NCBI RefSeq assembly: GCF_023155275.1
Contig: NZ_JALMUV010000034.1
Coordinates: forward strand, 28,032 to 92,031
Direction of reading: 5' to 3'
Length of the DNA stretch: 64,000 nt
Origin: Streptomyces rhizoryzae
GTDB lineage: Bacteria; Actinomycetota; Actinomycetes; Streptomycetales; Streptomycetaceae
Shown here: piece by piece, positions 47,781-54,107 of the stretch
Layout: each line of letters begins with the position of its first letter
Position numbering within the stretch: position 1 is the first letter of the stretch
Made by a program: the position numbers and the translations under genes
The notes under the pieces: generated by a model
What the model was told of the DNA's origin: nothing
Seen by the model: only the letters and a program-made list of their open reading frames with translations
Databases searched by the model: none

Positions 47781-49268
47781 TCACCGCTCACCCTCGGAAT
47801 CCCGGCCAGCACCCTGACCCGGCTCCCCATCCTGGCGAGCGGACGAAGCGGCCTGCGCGGCGGCGCTCCCGGGCCGCTTGCGCGCGACCCACCCCTCGAT
47901 GTTCCGCTGCTGGCCACGCGCGACCGCCAGCGAACCCGGAGGCACATCCTTGGTAATGACCGAACCCGCCGCGGTGTACGCGCCGTCCCCGATCGTCACG
48001 GGCGCCACGAACATGTTGTCCGAGCCCGTCTTGCAGTGCGACCCCACCGTCGTGTGGTGCTTCGCCTCACCGTCGTAGTTCACGAACACACTCGCCGCGC
48101 CGATGTTGGTGTACTCACCGATCGTCGCATCGCCCACGTACGACAGGTGCGGGACCTTCGTCCCCTCACCGATCTGCGCGTTCTTCATCTCCACGTACGT
48201 GCCGGCCTTCGCCTTCAGCCCCAGCACCGTCCCCGGACGCAAGTACGCGTACGGACCCACCGACGCCTGCGGACCCACCTCCGCACCATCCGCCACCGTG
48301 AACGACACCGACGCCCCGGCGCCCACCCGGGTGTCCGACAACCGCGAGTGCGGCCCCACCTCGGCACCCTCGCCGACGTGCGTGGCCCCCAGCAGCTGCG
48401 TCCCCGGCAGCACCGTCGCGTCCTGCCCGAACGTCACCGACACGTCCACCCACGTCGACGCCGGATCCACCACCGTCACACCGGCCAGCATCGCGCGCTC
48501 CAGCAGCCGCGCGTTCAGCAGCCGCCGCGCCTCCGCCAGCTGCACGCGGTTGTTGATCCCCAGGATCTCCCGGTGGTCCCCGGCCACGGCGGCACCCACC
48601 CGGTGCCCGTCCGCCCGCAGGATCCCCAGCACGTCCGTGAGGTACTCCTCACCCTGGCTGTTGTCCGTCCGCACCTTGCCCAGCGCCTCGGCCAGCAGCC
48701 GCGCGTCGAACGCGAACACCCCGGAGTTGATCTCCCGGACCGCCCGCTGGGCCTCGGTGGCGTCCTTGTGCTCGACGATCGCGGTCACCGCACCGGTGGC
48801 CTCGTCCCGCACGATCCGGCCGTAACCGGTGGCGTCCGGCACCTCGGCGGACAGCACGGTCACCGCGTTCCCGTCCGCGGCGTGCGTCCCGCTCAGCTTC
48901 CGCAGCGTCTCGCCGGTCAGCAGCGGGGTGTCACCGCACACCACGACGACCGTGCCGTCGAGCGTGGTGCCGTCGCCGGTCAGCTCCTCCAGCGCGGTAC
49001 GGACGGCGTGGCCGGTGCCCTTCTGCTCGTGCTGCACGGCGGTGCGGGCGGCCGGGTCGATCGCGGCGAGGTGCTCCCGCACCTGCTCGCGGGCGTGGCC
49101 GACGACCACGACGAGGTGCTCGGGGTCCAGCTCACGGGAGGCGGCGACGACATGGCCGACGAGGGAGCGGCCGCAGATCGCGTGCAGGACCTTGGGGGTC
49201 GTCGACTTCATGCGGGTTCCCTCACCCGCTGCGAGAACGACGACGGCGGCCGGGCGGTTGGCGCTCAC
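47781..49268 (-). CDS. glmU: Bifunctional UDP-GlcNAc pyrophosphorylase/glucosamine-1-phosphate N-acetyltransferase
   Basis: Makes UDP-GlcNAc for cell-wall synthesis. 495 aa from GTG 49268 (AAGGG upstream; an upstream extension to 49310 is possible). Nucleotidyltransferase domain with VVLAAGEGTRMKSTTPKVLH (about residues 9-28) and GDTPLL; C-terminal left-handed beta-helix with hexapeptide repeats (from about 260; AEVGPHSRLSDTRVGAG, KHHTTVGSHCKTGSDN) for acetyl-CoA binding. Basic/acidic C-terminal tail. Preceded by tRNA-Gln. Confidence 0.96.
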   Translation of the reverse strand: MSANRPAAVVVLAAGEGTRMKSTTPKVLHAICGRSLVGHVVAASRELDPEHLVVVVGHAREQVREHLAAIDPAARTAVQHEQKGTGHAVRTALEELTGDGTTLDGTVVVVCGDTPLLTGETLRKLSGTHAADGNAVTVLSAEVPDATGYGRIVRDEATGAVTAIVEHKDATEAQRAVREINSGVFAFDARLLAEALGKVRTDNSQGEEYLTDVLGILRADGHRVGAAVAGDHREILGINNRVQLAEARRLLNARLLERAMLAGVTVVDPASTWVDVSVTFGQDATVLPGTQLLGATHVGEGAEVGPHSRLSDTRVGAGASVSFTVADGAEVGPQASVGPYAYLRPGTVLGLKAKAGTYVEMKNAQIGEGTKVPHLSYVGDATIGEYTNIGAASVFVNYDGEAKHHTTVGSHCKTGSDNMFVAPVTIGDGAYTAAGSVITKDVPPGSLAVARGQQRNIEGWVARKRPGSAAAQAASSARQDGEPGQGAGRDSEGER

Positions 49269-49348
49269 GGAATGCCCTTCGGCTTCTTGGCTACTTCGGG
49301 TGGTGGTCACCCGAAGGATACCGGGGCGTTTTGCGGGCGAAACGAGCG

Positions 49349-49376
49349 CGGGTCCCGACCGGATGGTCGGGACCCG
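49349..49376 (-). terminator. Terminator hairpin after tRNA-Gln
   Basis: Perfect 12-bp stem CGGGTCCCGACC / GGTCGGGACCCG with GGAT loop, 12 bases downstream of the tRNA 3' end. It separates the tRNA from glmU. Confidence 0.65.
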
Positions 49377-49388
49377 TATACCTGCTTG

Positions 49389-49460
49389 CTCCCCTGCCAG
49401 GACTCGAACCCGGACTTAAGGTACCAAAAACCTCAGTGCTGCCTATTACACCACAGGGGA
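49389..49460 (-). tRNA. tRNA-Gln (anticodon TTG)
   Basis: 72-base cloverleaf on the minus strand. Acceptor stem TCCCCTG / CAGGGGA, D-arm with GTAATAGGCAGCAC, anticodon stem GAGGT/ACCTT around TTTTGGT (anticodon TTG, positions 34-36), T-loop GGTTCGAGTCC, discriminator G. CCA is not encoded. This position before glmU is usual in Streptomyces. Confidence 0.95.
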
Positions 49461-49553
49461 GTGTAAAGCGGGTTAAAACGGACATTCCGTCAAGCTGCCC
49501 GCTTGGCACCCAACACTATGCCGTACCACCAGCCTTCGATGCGACGGTATAGG

Positions 49554-50090
49554 TCAGCGCTTTGCAGAACTCGGATGACGAGGGCGCAGGCGGTCCGACG
49601 TGACTCCCACGAGGGCGAGCCGGCGCAGGAAGAGCCGCATGACGTCCGGATCGCTGTTGATGAGCTCGACCGTTTCCCGGCGTGCGTGGGGTTTGCTCTT
49701 CGTGCCTTCGGCCCGGTAAAGCGTGACTCCGGCGATCAGGAGGTCGCGGTCGGAGAACTCGCCGATCTGCGCGGCGGCCGCCGCCTTGGTCTCCGCCGTC
49801 TGCCGGTCCCGCGCCTCGCGGTACGGCGCCCACCGCGCCTCGCGCATCTGGTGCATGGCCTCGGGTGACTTCGTCGGCCTGGGCAGGTCGCGGACCCACC
49901 GGGAGACCGAGCTCTTGGAGACGCCGAGCTCCGCGACGCTCTCGTTGTACGTCCGGCCCGCGCGGCGGAGGGTGCGGGCCTGGGTGCGTAAGGCGTGGTG
50001 GTCGGGGTGGCTCGGAGGTGTGGTGGGAGCGGGACCGGGGAAGCCGGGCGGGCGCCCGTAGGCTGGTCGGTATGACCGCAACGGGGGCAA
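49554..50090 (-). CDS. Truncated HTH / LAGLIDADG-like protein
   Basis: 178 aa. A helix-turn-helix block ARTLRRAGRTYNESVAELGVSKSSVSRWVRDL (about residues 36-70) is followed by a region that in related Streptomyces proteins leads into a LAGLIDADG-like domain (GVTLYRAEGTKSK, INSDPDVMRLFLRRLALVGV). Relatives, as I remember them, go on for another 70-90 residues after the GVTPDRL-type motif; here the frame ends 13 codons later (RPRHPSSAKR). Probably a 3'-truncated gene. It lies 93 bases upstream of tRNA-Gln. The first ~30 residues, overlapping the histidine-kinase start, are Pro-rich and may not be translated. Function unknown. Confidence 0.6.
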   Translation of the reverse strand: MPPLRSYRPAYGRPPGFPGPAPTTPPSHPDHHALRTQARTLRRAGRTYNESVAELGVSKSSVSRWVRDLPRPTKSPEAMHQMREARWAPYREARDRQTAETKAAAAAQIGEFSDRDLLIAGVTLYRAEGTKSKPHARRETVELINSDPDVMRLFLRRLALVGVTSDRLRPRHPSSAKR

Positions 50091-51553
50091 GTGAGGGCGT
50101 GGCTGCGAGAGGGAGGCCGGGGGGCGGTCCGTGGTGGTGGGCGCGGCGGCGCAGCGCCGTGCTGGATGTGCTGCTGGCGGTGGCGTCCGCGGCGGAGTGT
50201 GCCGTGGAGGGGGTGCCGTTCGCGGACAAGGCGGGGCTGCCGGCGGTGGTGGGGGTGCTGCTGGGGCTGGTGGCCGGGTCGGCGCTGCTGGTGCGCCGGC
50301 GGTGGCCGGTCGTGGTGGTGCTGGTGTCGGTCGCCGTGATGCCCGCGGAGATGGGCGGGCTGCTGGGTGTGGTCGGCCTGTACACGCTGGCGGCGTCGGA
50401 CGTGCCGCGGCGGGTGATCGGGCTGCTGGCCGGGATGTCGGTGGTCGCGACGCTGGTGACGACGTTCCTCAGCATGCGGCAGGACGTGGCGTCGGAGCCG
50501 GATTTCAATCCGCCGGTGTGGTTCGTGCCGGTGATGTCGCTGGCGGTGGGGCTGGTGCTGACGGCTCCGCCGGTGCTGTGGGGGCTGTACGTGGGTGCCC
50601 GGCGGCGGTTGGTGGAGAGCTTGCGGGAGCGGGCGGACGGGCTGGAGCGGGAGCTGTCGCTGCTGGCGGAGCGGGCCGAGGAGCGGGCGGAGTGGGCCCG
50701 TAACGAGGAGCGGACGCGGATCGCGCGGGAGATGCACGACGTGGTGGCGCACCGGGTGAGCCTGATGGTGGTGCATGCGGCGGCGTTGCAGGCGGTGGCG
50801 CTGAAGGATCCGGAGAAGGCGTCGCGGAACGCGGCGCTGGTGGGGGACATGGGCCGGCAGGCGCTGACGGAGTTGCGGGAGATGCTCGGGGTGCTGCGGA
50901 CGGCGGATGGTGCGGTGGCGCGCGGTGCGGCGGGTTCGGATGCGCCGGAGCGGTTGGCGGCGGTGGCGTCGCGGGTGTCGCGGACCGTGGTGCGGGAGGC
51001 GGCGGAGCCGTCGGGGGCGCCGGCGGGTGCGGTGGTGGCTCCGGGGCGGGGGGCTGCCCCGGGGGCGTCGGCGGGTGGTGCGGAACCGGGGGCGGACGGG
51101 CCGTGGCTGGCGGAGCTGGGGGATCTGGTGGAGCAGTCGCGGGCGGCGGGGATGGCGGTGGAGTTCTCGGTGCAGGGCGGCGTCGGTGACGGTGACGGCG
51201 GGCCGGAGGCGGGTGCGGGGGGCGGGCCGCGGTATGCGGCGCGGGTGGAGCGGACGGTGTTCCGGGTGGTGCAGGAGGCGTTGACCAATGTGCACAAGCA
51301 CGCGCCGGGTGCGCGGGCGCGGGTGCGGTTGGCGCATCGGGCCGGTGAGGTGGCGGTGCAGGTGGAGAACGGTCCGTCGGCGCGGGGTGCGACGGATGCG
51401 GGGTTGCCGAGTGGGGGGAACGGTCTGGTGGGGATGCGGGAGCGGGTGGTGGCGCTGGGTGGGGTGTTCGTCTCGGGTCCGACGGAGGCGGGGGGTTTCC
51501 GGGTGTCGGCGGTGGTGCCGGTGGAGGCGGGGGCGGACGGGGCGGTGGGCTGA
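50072..51553 (+). CDS. Sensor histidine kinase (HisKA_3 type), orphan
   Basis: 493 aa. About four or five membrane helices at residues 28-175, then a coiled-coil signalling helix (SLRERADGLERELSLLAERAEERAEWARNEE), the HisKA_3 box REMHDVVAHRVSLMVVHAAAL with the phospho-accepting His at about residue 222, a low-complexity Ala/Gly loop (about 285-355) and an HATPase_c domain with the N-box VVQEALTNVHKHAPGA and a G-box GNGLVGMRERV. No response-regulator gene adjoins it, unlike most NarL-type pairs. Partner may be one of the unpaired LuxR regulators elsewhere in the genome. Confidence 0.9.
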   Translation: MTATGASEGVAARGRPGGGPWWWARRRSAVLDVLLAVASAAECAVEGVPFADKAGLPAVVGVLLGLVAGSALLVRRRWPVVVVLVSVAVMPAEMGGLLGVVGLYTLAASDVPRRVIGLLAGMSVVATLVTTFLSMRQDVASEPDFNPPVWFVPVMSLAVGLVLTAPPVLWGLYVGARRRLVESLRERADGLERELSLLAERAEERAEWARNEERTRIAREMHDVVAHRVSLMVVHAAALQAVALKDPEKASRNAALVGDMGRQALTELREMLGVLRTADGAVARGAAGSDAPERLAAVASRVSRTVVREAAEPSGAPAGAVVAPGRGAAPGASAGGAEPGADGPWLAELGDLVEQSRAAGMAVEFSVQGGVGDGDGGPEAGAGGGPRYAARVERTVFRVVQEALTNVHKHAPGARARVRLAHRAGEVAVQVENGPSARGATDAGLPSGGNGLVGMRERVVALGGVFVSGPTEAGGFRVSAVVPVEAGADGAVG

Positions 51554-51650
51554 GGGGGCCGTGGGGTGACGGGGGCGGGGCGCGGGGGCTGGGGCTCGTG
51601 GGTCCGTGGGGGGTGTCCGGCCCCGCCGGGGTCTGGTTTCCGTCCGGTGG

Positions 51651-52214
51651 TCAGTCTGCGGCGGCGACCGTGAGGCGGCTGGGGCGGGTGCCGAGGATGA
51701 GGGCGGCCAGGGCCTGGTCGAGGGTGGGGCCGAGGTACCAGTCGCCGGTGTGGTCGAGGCTGTAGACGCGGCCTTCGGCGTCGATGGCGAGGGTGGCCTG
51801 GGGGTAGGTGGTGCCGCGGGTGGCCTTGGTGTCGGGGAGTTGTTCCTGGCCGAGGGGGGCGACGTCGGTGCCGAGGGCGCGGCCGAGGTCGCCGAGGGTG
51901 CGGGCGAGGTGGAGGCCGTGGAGGGGGTCGATGGTGAAGGGGGCGGGGGCGATGTGGCGGCCGGGGCCGGGGCCGGTGATGCGCAGGCCGCCGAATTCCG
52001 CCCAGGCTTCGACGGCGGCGGGGAAGACGGTGTGGCGGTGGCCGGCGGGGGAGGTGTGGTCGCGGAGGGTGTCGGCCCAGTGTTCGGCTTGCTGTATGTC
52101 CCAGCGGCCGGGTTGCCAGCCGGCGTTCTGGAGGGCGATGTCGACGGCGGCGGGGAAGCGGGTGGAGCCGGGTCCGTCGTGGGGGGTGGTGCGGGGGTCG
52201 GGGGTGGGCGGCAT
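51651..52214 (-). CDS. SUKH-3 family protein (putative immunity protein)
   Basis: 187 aa. RFPAAVDIALQNAGWQPGR opens like SUKH-3 domains; VEAWAEFGGLRI and GTTYPQATLAIDAEGRVYSLDHTGDWYLGPTLDQALAALI are the SUKH strands ending in the characteristic helix. Cytoplasmic. It follows the YwqJ-type deaminase gene by 8 bases on the same strand, so the two look like a toxin-immunity or effector-partner pair. SUKH proteins bind diverse nuclease and deaminase toxins. Confidence 0.82.
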   Translation of the reverse strand: MPPTPDPRTTPHDGPGSTRFPAAVDIALQNAGWQPGRWDIQQAEHWADTLRDHTSPAGHRHTVFPAAVEAWAEFGGLRITGPGPGRHIAPAPFTIDPLHGLHLARTLGDLGRALGTDVAPLGQEQLPDTKATRGTTYPQATLAIDAEGRVYSLDHTGDWYLGPTLDQALAALILGTRPSRLTVAAAD

Positions 52215-52222
52215 GGTGGCGG

Positions 52223-52753
52223 TCAGCTCCCTTGGGGCGTCGGCGCCCCGATGGGCATGACGCCGAAGTGGGCGAGGAGGGCGTCGCAGGAGCGGCAGGG
52301 GGGTGCGTAGCTGCCGTGCCGGGGGTCGCCGTCCTCGCGGATGTGTCGTGCGGTGATCTTGGAGTGTTTCAGGGAGCGGCGGGCTTCGCCGTTGGTGAGG
52401 GGTTTGCGGGAGGCGCGTTTGCCGCGGTTGGCCTCGACGGCGGTGAGGTGGCGGGAGAGCAGGACGGCTTCGGGGCAGCGGCCGGTGAAGCGGTCGCGCT
52501 GGGCGGTGGTGAGGGTGTCGAGGAAGTCCTGGACGAGGGGGTGCAGGGTGGGGGGCTGTTCGGCCTTGCTGGCCGTGCAGGTGAGGGTTTGTCCGCGTAC
52601 GGACAAGGCGGCGCCGATGGTGGGGAGGATGCCGTCGCGGCGGTGCCGGAGGACGGGGGCGCGGTCGGCTTCGGCGGTGCCGCTCCAGCCGATGCGCGGG
52701 TCGCCGGTGGCGCGGGGGTCGGTGGCGGCGGCGCGGTGTGCGGTGGTGCTCAT
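52223..52753 (-). CDS. YwqJ-type putative deaminase
   Basis: 176 aa from ATG 52753 with a GGGAGGGAAG ribosome site. The core FTGRCPEAVLLSRHLTAVEA (about residues 90-108) gives the C-x-E metal/proton motif of YwqJ-like deaminases, and PPCRSCDALLAHFGV (about 153-167) gives the second Cys pair (CxxC). Such domains belong to the nucleic-acid deaminase fold found at the ends of polymorphic toxins, but here the domain stands almost alone, with no signal peptide, WXG or repeat region. The downstream SUKH-3 gene is the expected immunity or partner. True activity unknown. Confidence 0.8.
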   Translation of the reverse strand: MSTTAHRAAATDPRATGDPRIGWSGTAEADRAPVLRHRRDGILPTIGAALSVRGQTLTCTASKAEQPPTLHPLVQDFLDTLTTAQRDRFTGRCPEAVLLSRHLTAVEANRGKRASRKPLTNGEARRSLKHSKITARHIREDGDPRHGSYAPPCRSCDALLAHFGVMPIGAPTPQGS

Positions 52754-53094
52754 GGTGGTGCTTCCCTCCCTGCAATCCCCCCGGTTGCGGAGGTCAGATT
52801 GCCAAATGTGCTGGGTGTTGCGGTAGTCGGGCACGCTGTCGGGGATGTCACTGGGGTGTGACGGTCCGTCGGGCGTTCGGTAACGGAGCAGGTCGGCGGG
52901 GTCTGGTGGGGTGGCGCCGGGGGTGGCGGGGCAGCGGGTGACGGGGGTGTGTCGCGGGGCTGACGGGGCCGGGGCGCCGGGCCGCCGGGGGCGCCGGTGC
53001 GGGGTGCGGGCCGGTGCCGGTACGGGCTGAGGAGGGTGTTGCGACACCGCATAGGCTGTGCCCCACAGCCAGCTTCAGCCAGGGGGCAACCGCG
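52754..53094. other. Divergent intergenic region, promoters presumed
   Basis: 341 bases between the YwqJ-type gene (minus) and the WHH-SUKH gene (plus). It must hold promoters for both directions. I see a small dyad GTGTTGCGACAC at 53036-53047 followed by TAGGCT, but no strong -35/-10 pair and no gene. Confidence 0.5.
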
Positions 53095-54102
53095 ATGACG
53101 ACAGGTCGGCAAGGGCTGGGGGCGCATCCCGGTCCCCAGGCCGGAGGACGTCCTGTGCCACCGAACTCGGCCTATGCCGGGCAGGTCGTGCACTTCCCGG
53201 ATCCGGTGCGTGCCGCGCGGTATCCGGCGGGGGTGCGGATGGACGGGAACGGCTTCCCGGACTTCTCGCCGTACGCGCGGGCCGCGGCGGAGATCGCCGA
53301 GCCGCCGGAGGGCTTCGGTGTCGACGAGCTGCGGCTGACGGACTTCGTGTCGGCGAACGCGGCGCTGCACGCGCAGGGCCACGAGCTGTGGATAGACGTG
53401 CCGGCGGTGGCGACGCCGCACGGCTGGACCTGGCACCACGTGGCGGGGACGCGGCGGATGGAGCTGGTCCCGGTCGAGGTGAAGGCGCTGCTGCGGCACC
53501 ACGCGGGGCTGGCGACGGCGGCGGTGGCGCACGACAAGCGCGGGACGCGGCCGTTGCAGGAGACGCGGCCGGTGCACTTCGGGCTGCCGCGGCGGGAGCT
53601 GTCGGTGGCGGAGGAGCAGGTGGCGCAGGCCGAGGAGGCGCTGGGCTACCGCCTGCCGGGGGCGTACCGGTCGTTCCTGAAGGCGGCGGGCGGGTGCGCG
53701 CCGGTGGGCGCGGCGCTCGATGCGGAGCTGGGGCTGCTGGTCGACCAGCCGTTCTTCACGGTGCGCGATGACGCGGCGGTGAACGACCTGGTCTATGTGA
53801 ACAAGTGCCTGCGCGACCACTTCACCAAGGACTACCTGGGAGTGGCGTTCGTGCAGGGCGGGGTCCTCGCCGTGAAGGTGCGGGGCGAGGCGGTGGGCTC
53901 GGTGTGGTTCTGTCCGTACGACGACGCCCGGGACCAGGACGGATGGTCGGTGCAGGAGCGGGTGGAGCGGCTGATGCTGCCGTGCGGTGCGGATTTCGAT
54001 GAGTTCCTGCTGCGGCTGGCGGGGAATCCGCCGGAGCTGGAGACGGTGGCGAACCTGATGGTGGACGGCGGTTTCGCGTACGCCGTGCCGGTGGGGGGCT
54101 GA
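53095..54102 (+). CDS. Fusion of WHH (HNH/EndoVII) nuclease-like domain and SMI1/KNR4 (SUKH) domain
   Basis: 335 aa from ATG 53095 (AGGGGG upstream). Residues about 40-140 match the WHH nuclease pattern: GNGFPDFSPYA, LTDFVSANAALHAQG, and GWTWHHVAGTRRMELVPVEV with the WHH triad at 113-115 and a later RHHAG. Residues about 165-310 form a SUKH domain: AEEALGYRLPGAYRSFLKAAGG, YLGVAFVQGGVLAVKV, VWFCPYDD and FDEFLLRL. In polymorphic toxin systems these two are normally separate proteins, toxin and antidote. No signal peptide or export module. Next gene begins 5 bases later. Confidence 0.82.
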   Translation: MTTGRQGLGAHPGPQAGGRPVPPNSAYAGQVVHFPDPVRAARYPAGVRMDGNGFPDFSPYARAAAEIAEPPEGFGVDELRLTDFVSANAALHAQGHELWIDVPAVATPHGWTWHHVAGTRRMELVPVEVKALLRHHAGLATAAVAHDKRGTRPLQETRPVHFGLPRRELSVAEEQVAQAEEALGYRLPGAYRSFLKAAGGCAPVGAALDAELGLLVDQPFFTVRDDAAVNDLVYVNKCLRDHFTKDYLGVAFVQGGVLAVKVRGEAVGSVWFCPYDDARDQDGWSVQERVERLMLPCGADFDEFLLRLAGNPPELETVANLMVDGGFAYAVPVGG

Positions 54103-54107
54103 TCGCG

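Noticed and set aside
49389..49553. Attachment site of an integrated element at tRNA-Gln
   Set aside because: No integrase gene, no duplicated tRNA 3' end, and the truncated gene is on the 5' side of the tRNA.
50091..50703. Short frames overlapping the histidine kinase
   Set aside because: Out-of-frame shadows with Gly/Ala/Arg-rich composition inside a clear kinase gene.
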